Below, piece by piece: positions 33,291 through 44,739 of a stretch of 64,000 bases of DNA. The position numbers and the translations under genes were made by a program. Within the stretch, counting starts at the first letter, position 1, and each line of letters starts with the position of its first letter. Source of the stretch: Vandiemenella viatica (taxonomy: Eukaryota; Arthropoda; Insecta; Orthoptera; Morabidae); assembly GCA_031002005.1 (NCBI GenBank), contig JARYHS010013631.1, positions 63,237,832 to 63,301,831 on the forward strand, read 5' to 3'. The notes beneath the pieces were generated by a model, which worked only from the letters and a program-made list of their open reading frames with translations, searched no databases and was not told the origin of the DNA.

Positions 33291-34042
33291 CCGCCGGGCT
33301 TTTGGCCCCCCACTGGAGTGGTTCGATAGGAACTGAGGAAGAGTGTCAATGCCTCTTCGAGTTTGTGACTTGTGGTGTATTTGGTCATTTGGGTTTTGAA
33401 TGTTCTGACTAGCCGTTCCGCCTCCCCGTTAGATTGGGGGTGGAAGGGCGGGGTGAGGAGGTGTTGGATATTGTTGGCGGTACAGAAGGATAGGAATTCC
33501 CGACTTCGAAATTGCGGTCCGTTATCTGTGACGATGGCGTATGGTAATCCTTCGATGGAAAAGATCTTCGTGAGGGCTGAAATGGTGACCTCTGTGGTGA
33601 TTGTGGAGCAACGGACGACATATGGGAAGTGGGAAAAGGCATCCGTCACTAGGAGCCACTGGTGGCCTAGGAATGGGCCAGCGAAGTCGAGGTGAATGCG
33701 TTCCCAGGGTCCGGACGGTGCCGGCCAGGAAAGGAACTTTTGAGGGGGGCGGGGCAGTTGTCGGGCACAGATGGTACAGCGCCGCACCATCTCCGTGACA
33801 TCCGTGGTAAGGCCGATCCAGAATACATGGCGTCTGGCAAGGGATTTGGTGCGGGCAATTCCCCAGTGTCCTTGGTGGAGAGTTTGGAGGATTGTCGGCT
33901 GTAGGGATCTCGGAACGACGACCCTCGGGGTGGAATTTGGTTCTGTGCGGAGAAGCACTCCCTCTACTACTGAGAGCTGGTGGCGGATGGAGTAGTAGAA
34001 CTTGAGGTCTTGATGATGGCGTGGAGGGGAACGTGTTGCCAC
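33290..34042 (-). pseudogene. Gypsy integrase core
   Basis: The integrase inserts the cDNA into host DNA. On the minus strand the N-terminal zinc-binding HHCC domain includes 'QGHWGIARTKSLARRH' and 'CTICAR' (about 33930-33770). The catalytic triad is visible as Asp in 'HLDFAGPF' (about 33690), Asp in 'VTDNGPQF' (about 33525) and Glu in 'SNGEAER' (about 33425). All three residues and the zinc ligands are kept. The frame is offset from the RNase H frame upstream (break near 34035) and lost again near 33290. Confidence 0.92.
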
Positions 34043-34890
34043 CCGTGTTGGATGTGGTGTCGGATGACACGGAGGAGGGGGTCCTCCCCTGTGGCTGCCG
34101 CGACTTTTGAGGCCGTGACTGGAAATGTCTTCAGTGCTTCTTGTATGTCATCGTCGATCTGGAACACCAGAAGTTCCGACTTGTCGAAGGCAAGGTCTGG
34201 TCCCTGCGGTAGTCTGGATAAGGCGTCTGCATTGGCATGCCTGGAGGTGGTACGGAAATGCATGGTATATCTGAACTGGGACAGGAATAGTGCCCAACGC
34301 TGGATGCGGTGGGATGTTTTGGTAGGCAGACGTGTGGACGGATCAAATAGTGATAGGAGTGGCTTGTGGTCGGTAATGAGATGAAAAGAAATCCCATATA
34401 AAAGGGAATAGAATTTGGAGCAGGCAAAAACAATAGCTAGCGCCTCTTTCTCGATTTGAGAATATTTAAGCTGAGCAGCCGATAGGGCTTTGGAGATGTA
34501 AGCTACGGGGCGTTCCGTGCCATCTGGTAATTTATGAGACAGAACTGCCCCCACACCGTAATCGGATGCATCTGTGGCAAGTATCAAGGGGAGGTTTGGA
34601 GTGTATGGCATGAGGCATGCTGCGGACTTGAGCTGCTGTTTAAGGGTGTGGAATGCGGTCTCGCAAGCTGGGGTCCAACGGAACGGGACATTCTTGCGAC
34701 AGAGGTGGTACAGGGGTGCTGCCACTTGTGCTGCTGAGGGTATAAATTTTCTGTAGTATGAAATCTTGCCTAAAAAAGATTTCAACTGATGTAGATCCTG
34801 AGGCCGAGGTAAGTTGGAAATAGCGTCCACATAGGAAAATGCTGGGGAAATGCCTTCCTGAGCGATGATGTGACCCAGGTAGGAAATGGA
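34020..34890 (-). pseudogene. Gypsy RT thumb/connection and RNase H
   Basis: Open minus-strand frame (34830-33967). It starts in the RT connection region ('LKSFLGKISYYRKFIP', Gypsy-typical) and continues into RNase H, which degrades the RNA strand of the hybrid. RNase H acidic residues are seen in 'LATDASDYGVGAVL' (D), 'QIEKEALAIVFA' (E), 'LITDHKPL' (D) and 'HANADALSRL' (D), so the active site is complete. The frame differs from the RT palm upstream (break near 34890-34910, next to a run of A) and from the integrase downstream. Confidence 0.92.
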
Positions 34891-34899
34891 TTGTTGAAA

Positions 34900-35260
34900 A
34901 AAATTGACACTTGGAAAGGTTGCATTTCAATCCTGCTGCACGGAGGCGGAGGAAGAGTAGGCGGAGGTTGGTCATGTGTTCGGCAGCGGAGGGTCCCGTG
35001 ACGACTATGTCGTCGAGATAGTTGATGCATCCCGGAATATCCTGGAGAAGTTGTTCGAGATACCGTTGAAAAATCGCTGGAGCACTGGCCAAGCCGAACA
35101 TGAGCCGGTTGAGTTGGAAGAGGCCAGAGGGAGTGTTGATGACTGTGTATTGTCGGGACTGGATATCCAAAGGGATTTGAAGGTATGCTTCTGCCAGGTC
35201 AATTTTTGTAAAGTAGGTACCTCCTGCTAGTTTACGGAAGAGGTCGTCGGTCTCGGAAGT
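34900..35260 (-). pseudogene. Gypsy reverse transcriptase palm
   Basis: Minus-strand frame (35200-34905) containing 'LDIQSRQYTVINTPSGLF', 'RLMFGLASAPAIFQ' and the catalytic 'YLDDIVV' at about 35020-35001. The first part of RT, including 'RLCGDFKTTVNPHL', lies at the end of the preceding frame. The break is near 35255, so the domain is split by a frameshift. All core RT motifs are recognisable. Confidence 0.93.
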
Positions 35261-36990
35261 GGATAGTCGTCTACCAGCAGATGCGGGTTGACGGTGGTCT
35301 TAAAGTCACCACAGAGACGTAAGCGGCGTCCTGGCTTCTGAACTATGACCAACGGCGTGGCCCAGGGGCTGAACCGCACCGGCTGGAGGATCCCTTCGTC
35401 TTGGAGACGTTGAAGTTCTTCCTGAAGTGGTTGTTGAAGCGCTACGGGTACCTGGCGTGCCCGGAAGTATCGAGGCCGTACGTCCGGCCGGAGTTGGAGT
35501 GATGCTTCGAAGTCCTTTGCACAGCCGACGCCTGGTGAGAACAGGTCCTGAAACTCGGTGCAAAGGGCGTCCACTTCAGGAAAAGGAACATGCTGAGATA
35601 CGAGGTGTATGTTATCCTCAATTGAAAATCCGAATAAGCGGAAAGCGTCCAGTCCAAATAAGTCTGCTGTGAGAGAACTGTTAACTACTAAAAAGGGGAC
35701 TGAACGATGTACAGACTTATACATGACGTTTGCTGTGAATTGTCCCAGGAGTGCTATTTCCTGTTTGTTGTATGTCAGGAGGCGCTTGGGGGCCGGCGAG
35801 AGGGGGGGCGAGCCAATTTGCACATAAGTAGTATAATTAAGCAATGAGACTGCTGCTCCTGTGTCGACTTGTAGGCGCAGGGGCTTGCCATTGACCGTAA
35901 CGTCAATAAAAAGTTTGGATGCTGTGGAAGTGTCTACCTGATTGATATCCATAGGTGCGCCGCTCAACCTGTCTTGGTAAGACCCTGGGCGGCGAGAGCC
36001 GGGATTGGCATTGGTGGTGTTGGTGCGGCAGACGGACGCCAGGTGTCCTTCCTTGCCGCAACGTGAGCATTCAGCCCAACGATCCGGACAATTTTCCCTC
36101 TCATGTGCTGAATAACAGGCGGGGCAGGAGGGTAGGCGGAGCGGGCTGCGGCGTCGGCGCTGCGGGATCCGCTGCTGCTGCCGAGACTTGGTGCCCCTGC
36201 CGGAACGGGCCGGTTCGATGTCCTTCTGAGGAAGCGGTCCCCGGTTGTGGTGTCGGGAGGAGCGCGACTGGGAGCTCTGGATGGCGGCGACGTCCTGTGT
36301 GTCCTCTACGTCGGTTCGGATTGCGGCCACATCCGCCCAGGACTCCAGGCGGCGATCTGCGGCCGTAGATATTTCGAATTTGTAGGCAAGTTCGATGACC
36401 TGCTCCAGGGATGGGTCCTCTAACTTGAGGGCGTCATGCCGGAGTGCGGCATCTGGTGCAGCCTGTATGATGTGATCACGCACCATGTCGTCGGCGTAGG
36501 ATTCGTGGGAACAACGAGTTTGAAACTTACATTTTCTGCTAAGGCCTTGGAGTTCGGCCGCCCACTGGCGATACGTCTGATCGGGCTTCTTCCGGCATTG
36601 ATAGAATTCGACGCGGGCCGCGACGACATGGTACCGGCGTCTGTAGTATGCATTCAGTGTCGTACAGATGGTCGTGAAGGTGAGGGTGTCGGGGTCTTGT
36701 GGCTGAAGTTTGGTGAGCAAGACATACATCTTCGATTGGTTCCAGGAAAGGAAATATGCACGCTGGTCTTCTTCTTTGGATATGTGATGAATTGCGAAGT
36801 GTTGTTTTATGCGCTTCTCGTAGGTCTCCCATTCTTCGACGTCGTCGTTGAATGCTGGGAACGGAGGCGGGGCCGTGGGTTGGCGGAGATTCCTGACTTC
36901 CGCAATCAGTTGTCTCTGAGATTCGAAGAACTGATGTAGAAGTCCTTGGAGGAACTGTTTGCCATTCCGTAGGTGCTGCTGGCGTAGCCA
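35230..36990 (-). CDS. Gypsy Gag-protease-RT start, long open frame
   Basis: A minus-strand open frame covers about 600 codons (37083-35227). Gag builds the particle and packages RNA. It has a central helical gag domain ('YEKRIKQHFAIHHI', 'RRRYHVVAARVEFYQ', 'YRQWAAELQGL'), then two zinc knuckles, a non-standard CX2CX3HX4C (about 36130-36085) and a canonical 'CSRCGKEGHLASVC' (about 36075-36030). The aspartic protease active site 'VDTGAAVSLLN' is at about 35870-35840, and the N-terminal part of RT follows. The best initiator is ATG at 36991-36989, but it sits in another frame for the first 10-15 codons, so a frameshift near 36950 is likely. The frame ends early, inside RT. Confidence 0.85.
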
Positions 36991-37007
36991 TGATGGTCGA
37001 GAGTTCT

Positions 37008-37026
37008 TATCCCAACCTTGTCGCCA
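37008..37026 (-). other. Primer binding site of the Gypsy element
   Basis: One base inside the 5' LTR the minus strand reads TGGCGACAAGGTTGGGAT. TGG is the complement of a tRNA CCA end, so this is the expected site for tRNA-primed first-strand synthesis. The tRNA species is not assigned. Confidence 0.7.
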
Positions 37027-37027
37027 C

Positions 37028-37458
37028 TGAAGTGAACTACACTTAATGGTTCCTTGAGGTTTATTACTATGTACACAAAACACTGGTAAACAATAACAAA
37101 TGTGGTACAGTTAGCGGATGACCGTCGAGAAATTTAGCCTGGTTCTGATCCGGGGTAGAGAGAGACGGCTTCTACTTCTCGCGAACTTCCGGTGGTCTTC
37201 TGTAGTTGAAGCTGGTTCCGCGGTCAGGCCGGAACTGGCGGTGGAGCGGCCGGCTACGCTTATATAGGCGGCCTGGCGCAGGAATTCCGTTGTGTGGTAG
37301 TACGGCGACCTCTGTAAGAAATAGTCCCACTTAGCCTCTAGATGATTCTATTTGTTTTGATGCCTCTGCGCCTGTTTGGAGTCGTATATGTATCCCGGCG
37401 TGCAGGCGCGTTGTGTGTGAGGTCTGCCTGGCAGGGGCCTTTACTGGCAGACTGAACA
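37028..37458 (-). repeat. 5' LTR of the Gypsy element
   Basis: 431 bp. Differs from the 3' LTR by three substitutions and three single-base indels, two of which are in short homopolymers. Contains the same TATA box and AATAAA. Confidence 0.95.
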
Positions 37459-37463
37459 GAATG
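37459..37463. other. Target site duplication, right (GAATG)
   Basis: Pairs with 32193-32197. The RTE sequence resumes directly after it. Confidence 0.93.
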
Positions 37464-37735
37464 TGTTTTTGGAAATGATAGGTGAGGAAAGAAGTTTGTG
37501 AAAGAGTCTCACACATAGTAAAGATAGAATTGTGGGTCCCATTTCATGGCATAAGGGATTGTTTAACTTGTTATTGGAGTGAATAGTTGGGGAAAAGAAC
37601 GGTAGAGGAAGACAAATGTTAGACTACGTCAAGCAGTCAATTGTGGATGTAGGTTGTAACCAGAATGTTGAGATAGAGGGTAGCTCAAAATAGAAACAAG
37701 TGAGGAATGACATCAAATAGTCGAGAGACTAAAGA
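37464..37735 (+). pseudogene. RTE-like LINE 3' fragment, right part (copy B)
   Basis: Continuation of the RTE relic of 32114-32192 beyond the Gypsy insertion, with 'FLEMIGEERSL' and 'GRGRQMLDYVKQSIVDVGC' coding. Equivalent to 14982-15255. Confidence 0.7.
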
Positions 37736-37745
37736 CAAGAAATCA

Positions 37746-37835
37746 TGAAAAACTGACATACGGATGGCCAGACAGGGAATAGAACTCACGTCCTACCGCA
37801 TTGACAGTCCTGAACGTTAAGATCTCATGCACCAA
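37746..37835 (-). mobile_element. tRNA-like SINE head, diverged (copy B)
   Basis: Counterpart of 15258-15350, with a few substitutions in the A-box side. Confidence 0.4.
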
Positions 37836-38157
37836 GATGACCTCGGTCTGCGATTGCTTGGTATTTCGACTGTTGGGACTGGAAAACATTCGGCTGTATA
37901 TCTCCGTCGGGAAGCGCGCTGGTGGCTGGCGATGTGTGAGATTTACTGCGAGCAGATAAAAGCACTTCCCATCCGTGCCCTGAAGGCCCTCCATTAAAAG
38001 AATAGAGTCGCCTGCAGCTCAAAAAGACGTCCCGCCGGGTCACGCGTTAACACAACAGATTCTGTTTGTGAATCAGTTTGCACACGAGCTTAGCTCTTCG
38101 TATAATGTCTGAGTAAGCGAAAGGAACGCGTACTATACGATTTAATCTGACGTTTAT

Positions 38158-38338
38158 CAGTTGGTTGGGTGGTAAACGTTCGGGTCTGGTACTCGGGTGG
38201 GCAAGGTTTTGATTCCCAGTGTGACAAATGATTTAAGATTCATTTGTTTTCCGAAGTCATTCTAGGTGAATGCCACAGGAATGGTTCCTTCATTAAGACA
38301 GTGCTGAATAAAAGTTTTTTTAACCTAATCAGTTAATA
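38158..38338 (+). mobile_element. S1-related SINE, diverged (copy B)
   Basis: Counterpart of 15670-15850, essentially identical. Confidence 0.5.
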
Positions 38339-38984
38339 TTCTGTATTCATGAGATCTATTTAAACAGTTGTTGATGGTTTAAATGTTTTTTGTTACTATT
38401 ATTTATTCTGAACTTTAGACAGTTTAAAATTTTGGTTAACCAATACAAATTGAATTACAGGTTTGCAGTAGGCATTTGTATTGTCTGCATTATCTTCCTA
38501 CTTCATTTGATCGTCTCTATTACCTGCAAATTGAATACGTGATTTTTTTTTGTCAGTGTTTGCGAGGTTTGTGTCAACGTGATTCTTAAGGTGGTCGCTA
38601 CTTTTCGATCCAGAAATACTGGTTATACGAATGGAAATAAGACAAACAAATGGGACGAAATGTATGTTTGTTCACAGCTAAGAGGCATAACTGGCTCTCT
38701 CCCTATGAACTCTAATGTCATACTTTGTCAATATTTATTTTTATTAATTTTATTATGAATTATTATTTTATTAATTTCAAGGAGCTCCTCAATGAAAGGT
38801 ATTTTACGTACTAAATATGAATTTATTGTACACTCGTGGCCAAATCTTAGAGCAATATTACATTCTTCATTTACGTTTATAAATGTATAGGCTACCACAT
38901 TAAGTTATACAAATATCAGAATACATCAGGACTGGCAATTTAATCATCTATCGATATTATTTATTACTACCAGGCTAGCATATA

Positions 38985-39461
38985 CCGGGCGTTTCAAAAA
39001 TGATCGGTATATTTGAAAAATCAATAAAAACTAAACGGGCAGCGACAGAATTACACCGTTTGTTGCAATATGCTTGGGACATCAGTAAATTTTCAGGCAG
39101 ACAAACTTTCGAAATTATTAACAATTTTCAACAATAGATGGCTCTGCAGGCGATTTGAAAGATATAGAAGTAAAACGCAGTCTGTGAGTTCGCCATTCTG
39201 TAAGTCGTTTTTCTGCTGTAAGCATGTGCTGTTCACAGATTGCAAGTTTGCTGTGAAAAAATGGTTTTATTCCTTAGACCTTAAGTTTTTTTCCAGACTG
39301 CAGAGCCATCTGTTGCTGAAAATTGTAACTAATTTCGGAAGTTTGTCTGTCTGAAAATTTACTGTTGTCCGAAGCATATTGCAACAAACTGTGTATTTCT
39401 ATCGCCACCCGTTAGTTTTTATTGATTTTTCAAATATACCGGTCATTTTTGAAACACCCTG
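38985..39461. mobile_element. Foldback MITE with long inverted repeats (copy B)
   Basis: Counterpart of 16504-16956, flanked by TA (38983-38984 and 39462-39463). Keeps about 22 bp ('TTCTGCTGTAAGCATGTGCT') at the loop that copy A has lost, so it is closer to full length at 477 bp. Confidence 0.82.
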
Positions 39462-40304
39462 TAGACACCATGAATATGTAATTAAATTGGTTAAACTTAT
39501 TAAAGAATACCAAGCTGGCAAGAAAGATCAAAATGGATCGTAAAATGACAAAGTTTATAACACATTAACTTACAATAAACTAGCAAGAAATAATGACCAT
39601 CATGTGAACTGGCTGAACATCGGGCAGTGAAAAATGATTATCTGTCCATGCGTTTAGTAATGCTAACAAGGAAAGAAAAAACAGAATGTGGCTACAGTTC
39701 GTGAAATTTATTTGGAGATAACTTTACCAGCTCGCAGATACCGTAGTTTCTGCAAACAGCTGTCGCACCCCGAAAACCTTCGCCGAAACGAAAGCTAAAG
39801 TTTCACTTTTTCTCATATAAGGGACGCGGCCAGCTGTTTCCTTCTCAATCCACAAGCTTTGAAATCTCAATTTGCGTCACTTAATCTTTTAATGATAACA
39901 TTATTTTCTTAAGTGCGCATTTAGTAAAACACTGTTCTACTGTTAGCACATAGAGGTTGCTGCACATAGAGCGATCCTTGGTCACTGTTCTCTCTTCTGT
40001 GTCCGAACGTAAACTGTGTTTGTTCTAACCTGAGTCGCCCATTCGTATTCCCAGCAGTCCACACAAGTCTTCGATAATACAGGACAGTCTGTAGTTGTAT
40101 CGGAACCCTCGCTTTCAAGCGTCAATCCTAATAGCAGGAGGGCATCCTCGGCAGCGGTAGTAAATAAATTCGGCCAGTAACTAGCATTAATTACAGAACT
40201 TACGTGCCTGGGATTCCTTCGCGAACACTGTACACGCAATTGACACTCAAAAGTCTTGTTTTATTTGCAGTTTTATTAATTTCACTGTAACGAATCATAA
40301 CAGC

Positions 40305-40700
40305 CTACGTATCGAAAGAGTAACGGGACTAGCAAAAACAGGTTTCTTCAAAAGAAGAGGCATTTTAGTATCAAATATTCTCCTAAAAGTAAAAAAAAAA
40401 AAAAAGTCTGAAATTGTGTCACCAGAACTCAGAAGCTTCATGGCGTGTTGATTAGACTCATAAGTAAGAAACATCTGAAATGTGATGTTAAGAAATAAAT
40501 TTGAAAATTAAGAAGATCCTTGAAATACGACATGGACTTGTTTTAGAATTAGATTTTCGCAAAATATTATAAAGGAAGATAAAGGAAGTGTGTAACATTT
40601 AGAGATCTTTGGCACTGGTTAAGGGGAAATATTTTAGTGGAGGAAGACATAGTTAACAGTAGGTGAAGCAGATAATTAAGAAATTGGCAGTATCGATTAA
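40305..40700 (+). pseudogene. Old RTE-like LINE fragment (copy B)
   Basis: Counterpart of 17800-18200, same decay. Confidence 0.5.
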
Positions 40701-41159
40701 GTGTAAACATTTCAGATCATATTCACCGCAGCCTGTAGTCAATCAATTGTATCAGCTGTTAAATGTGACTGACTACAGCAGTAACATTTTTTTAAGCAAT
40801 ATTTAATTTGTGGTAGTAAAAAGGGCCTTTCTCGGCAAAGACGTCAGATGGAGATAAGGTAAAACTCTCGATGAAGAATGTCGTAATTTACACGGTTATT
40901 AACAGGCTGTTGGCTAAACCAATACTCCCTGCTGCACCTTCCCTACTCCTACAGAAAAACTATTGAAGTTGGTGTCCCTTGCAATCCCTCGCTCTTCCTC
41001 CACCGAACTTCCTGATACGGGCTTTGAAGGGAGATCACTAAATCACTCACACCACCCTGTCATAAATCAAGTGACGCCACTCCTCGTAGCCATTCTGCAG
41101 ATCCGCCAGGAAACCCAACCATCTCTGAGGTCTACACAATCTGTCATCTTATAGTTTAT

Positions 41160-41270
41160 ACTGCGAAGTTTCTGTTACGTGCTGAGCCATTACAGTGTCT
41201 GCACTGCCAGTGATTCGGGCATGTTTTCCGTGACTGTAAACTGCGCCTGGTGTACTTAACTTAAAAATAA
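41160..41270 (+). pseudogene. Jockey-like ORF1 zinc-knuckle fragment (copy B)
   Basis: Counterpart of 18655-18765. CX2CX4HX4C ligands retained; one Arg codon in the loop is altered. Confidence 0.42.
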
Positions 41271-42094
41271 CAGCCATTTTAAGACTAGAGATATGAAAAG
41301 ATGATTTGGTAAAAACACCGAATCCTGTCAGTAAGAGAGGTGGTGATGCAAACTACTTAATCAGCAAATATTATATAAATATTTTCACTACATTCAAACC
41401 TTCCCGCAATTAGTATGGAGTAGACATGTGACACTGCTGATTGTACGTCGAGCATGGACGCAAAGATCAGTGGAAAACTTTACGATTTCAGAAGAGTAAG
41501 CCTGAATGGACCGACAGCGTATTTAACCTCTCTTATATTATCTTCATACCAACGTATGAGACATAGCCGGAACCAGGGATAAGCAATGATTGTGGATGAT
41601 GTAATCAGTATAGTTTTCGATTGCTATTTGCATTGTAATGTAGTCAAATACAGTGTATGAAGATGACTGTGAGGGCGTATGCTATGTTGATTCTATAGTG
41701 TCTCTTTTGTGTTATGAACCAAAGATCAATAAGTGGATGTAAAAATCAGAGCAGCCAATTGGTGTCCACTATTTCAATAAACGTGAGAGAGAAGCAGAGT
41801 TTAACTCCGCAATCACAAAGTCACTTCAACAGCAATAGTATCGTATAACCCTATTGCATACGTAGCAGGTCATTATGCAACGGATGCCATTACATCTTCT
41901 TAGCTCTTGGACAATCCATAAAGTGACTCAATTTCCAACTGCTTCAGACGTTCGGGTAATTAAACTTTGGTTCAGCTATTATTTCAATTAATTTTGTGCG
42001 AAGACTTTATCTGATTGTAACAACACCTCTAAGAGTCGTGACATAGTGCACAACAGTTTGTAGTATGTATACATGATTTCTTCTTCTAGGGACA

Positions 42095-43149
42095 GCATAT
42101 GACAAAGTTTAAAAAAGTGAGGAATAGATGAAGAGATTGTGGAATTAATAAAGAACATTTGTGAGAAATGTGCGAATTGCGTGCGCATAGACAGTAAACA
42201 TTCTGAATGGTGTCACACGGAAAGAGGAGTAAGACAAGGAAATGTACTGTCACCTGTTCTGTTTATTAGATAAAGTAATCGCAGAAGTCCAGGGATACAG
42301 GGGTACTACAGAACTTAAGGTGATAGCACATGCTGATGACATCATAATATGGGAGGAGACAGAGCAGTATCTGGAAAGAGAATTACGGAAATGGAGGACT
42401 GCAATGGTAAAGATGGCCTGGAGATTAGTGTGGAGAAGACCCAAATAATGAAGACAACAAGAAACACAGGCCCTTTGTAGGATATGTTGCTCGATGGCAA
42501 GAAATGGGAATGGGTAGAATCGTTTGTCTATCTGGAAAGCAAGGTGACTGTCAGTGGAAAGATGGAGGACGAGATAGGTCAGAGAGTAAGGAAGGGTGGA
42601 CAATTGTATCATCAGATAAAGGATGTGTCTGGAGGTGGAACATAGGGAAGGATGTCAAAATTCTGCTCTATAAAGTATATTACCAGCCCATACTGATTTA
42701 TGGTTCTGAAACATGGACATGGACAAAGAGAGGTATTAGCACATTGCAGGCGGCAGAGAAGAGATTTCTGAGAGGGATAGAGAATATCACGAGGAAAGAT
42801 AAAATCAGAAAAGAAAACATCAGGGAGAGACTACAAGTGGAAACATTAGAAGAGATGTTAACAAGGAAAAGACTGTAGTGGATGGGTCATGTTATGAGGA
42901 TGGGTGGAAGGGAGGATGCCGAAAGTAGCACTGCTGAACAGCGGGAAGGGGGGAAGGGGACCAGTTGGAAGACCTCGGGCAAGATGGATGGACCAAGTGA
43001 AGAAAGACGCAGAGGCTATGGGAGTCGTTTGGAGAAAAGCGATGGAGGAGAAATCTTGGAATGACCGCCAGACTTGGAAGAGGATGTGCAGAACGACCCG
43101 CAAAAGCGGAAACGTCTAATGACGACGACGATGATGATGATGATGATAA
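42095..43149 (+). pseudogene. LINE ORF2 3' part with (TGA)n tail (copy B)
   Basis: Counterpart of 19570-20645. The RT palm has lost about 8 bp just before 'DKVIAEVQGY', but the C-terminal half is better preserved than in copy A: 'YGSETWTWTKRG', 'LRGIENITRKDKIRKENI' and 'GRPRARWMDQVKKDAEA' are open over long stretches. Ends in an interrupted trinucleotide tail. Non-functional in both copies, through different lesions. Confidence 0.78.
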
Positions 43150-43328
43150 TGCCATGCCTGCTTCAGGGCGTTGGCGGTTACCACGGATGGTATACCCCTG
43201 CATTGTAACTCTCTTGTAAACATGAACAAGGCTGGTTCCCCATTACCTTCCCCAGTGGGTGTTTATAAATATGTATGAATGTAATAGTGTGAGTGTTCAG
43301 TATAGGCTGTTGCTTGTGTTGTATGTAA

Positions 43329-44017
43329 AGCCGCGTTCCCACGATCTGTTGTAAAGGCCCGTTCCCACGATCCCTTGTAACGAAGGCGAGACGGGACGGA
43401 ACGGGACGAATACTCGACCACACGCCATGGGAACAGGGCCGCCTCTGCTAGCGGAGACAAGACGCAGCTACCCACTCTGAGTCGGTTGCCATCGGTTTGC
43501 AGCAGCTGTGCGCACCCCTTCTGTTGCTGTAAAGTGCTCTGAGCCAAACGACAATAGGCAACGTGGTGCGGAGGTGGCGGCTAGGTAAGCTAGGACTAAC
43601 CTGCGGCCCGCGGTCGTCCCTACACTTCGGCTAATGAGGTACCGTCTCGTCTCGCCTCTCTTACAAGGGATCGTGGGAATGCGCCTTAACGGAGGCCGGA
43701 CGGAACGGGACCTCATTAGCCGAAGTGTAGGGACGAGCGCGCGCCGCAGGTTAGCCCTAGCTTACCTCGCCACCACCTCCCCACCACGTTGCCTAGAGTC
43801 GTTTGACACAGAGCACTTTACAGCAGCAGAAGGGGTGCGCACCGCTGCTGCAAACCGATGGCAACAGCGCACCGCTACACACGCCTTTGATGTTTACCGA
43901 CACAGAGTGGGTAGCTGCGTCTCGTCCCCGCTAGCAGAGGCGGCCCTGTTCCCATGGCGTGTTGTTGAGTACTCGTCCCGTCCCGCCTCCGTTACAAGAG
44001 ATCGTGGGAACGCGGCT
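43329..44017. mobile_element. PIF/Harbinger MITE, split by a nested copy (copy B)
   Basis: Outer element allelic to 20823-21168. It begins AGCCGCGTTCCCACGATC after TAA (43326-43328) and ends before TAG (44018-44020). Its first 26 bp are separated from the rest by the nested copy at 43355-43686. Confidence 0.85.
43355..43686 (-). mobile_element. Nested PIF/Harbinger MITE, inverted, TAA duplication
   Basis: 332-bp second copy of the same family, inserted in the opposite orientation into the left end of the outer copy. It starts AGGCCCGTTCCCACGATC and ends with the complement of AGGCGCATTCCCACGATC. TAA is duplicated at 43352-43354 and 43687-43689, and copy A has a single uninterrupted TAA at that site in 'CTTGTAACGGAGG'. 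This proves the 3-bp TAA target typical of Harbinger. Confidence 0.92.
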
Positions 44018-44024
44018 TAGTGAG

Positions 44025-44372
44025 GGATGAAGAAGGGAGAGGGTGAAACCAGGTGCCAGTTCATTCAGGCCTACTCTTCCGAAAGTCATCTGAAAGCAGC
44101 CAGGATTAACGTCCCCCATCCGATCGTCGAATCACCATCAACAGTGTGGCATATCGTCACTCCAAATACACAGCGGTGAGGTTTAGTATATAACTCCGGC
44201 CTTTGGTGCTGAATCTTGAGATAAAGAATTGTGCACCACCGCCTCTCCTTCCCTGCCTGTCAATTCCTGAGGATAAAAATTTCTTCCTCCACCGGGGTTC
44301 AAACCAGCAAACCCAGGGGCAGCACGAGACACTATTATGATACCGCAGCCAAATGAGCTAACGGGGCGGGTT
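44025..44372 (-). mobile_element. tRNA-derived SINE, family S3 (copy B)
   Basis: Counterpart of 21175-21522 with a few substitutions. Boxes retained. Confidence 0.55.
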
Positions 44373-44739
44373 ATATATGATCAATCGCGACAATTACATT
44401 TTTCCGGTCGAAGGCTTCGGACCATCCGGTTGAAACTAATGAATGTCACAACACGTGAGCGATTCGGTTGACTGACGGTCTAAACTGCATTTAACCTCGA
44501 CTAGCTGTCTGTGGTGCTACAACATGATTTGCGCCCTAGTTTTTGGAGCAGTTAATGAAACCGCCGCAACGCCTGTTGCCAGCCTCAAAACAAAACCGCA
44601 TCGGTTATCGATAACGCTGTCGACAATGAACAGAGAATAATATAGCGGGGGGTGCGTACATTAAAGTGGTACTGCAGCTCGCCCAAATTATAACACTCTT
44701 GTAGTCATTTATAATTGATCCCAAAAATGTGATTACTTC

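Larger units (their letters stand above)
32198..37458 (-). mobile_element. Ty3/Gypsy LTR retrotransposon, recent insertion
   Basis: Complete 5.26-kb element on the minus strand with two LTRs (430 and 431 bp, TG...CA) and a 5-bp target duplication GAATG at 32193-32197 and 37459-37463. The empty site GAATG is preserved at 14977-14981 in copy A. Domain order is gag, protease, RT, RNase H, integrase, which defines Ty3/Gypsy. No envelope gene was seen. The LTRs differ by three substitutions and three 1-bp indels, which points to a young insertion, yet the coding region has several frameshifts. The element is visibly more GC-rich than its host. Integrase and RT wording suggests a Mag-like lineage, unproved. 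Confidence 0.97.

Noticed and set aside
32628..33300. Envelope gene of an errantivirus
   Set aside because: After the integrase tail the polypurine tract and LTR follow directly. No signal peptide or membrane segment is present.
32716..36990. Many plus-strand and off-frame open frames over the Gypsy element
   Set aside because: They are shadows in GC-rich coding DNA. Only the minus-strand frames carry Gag, protease, RT, RNase H and integrase motifs.
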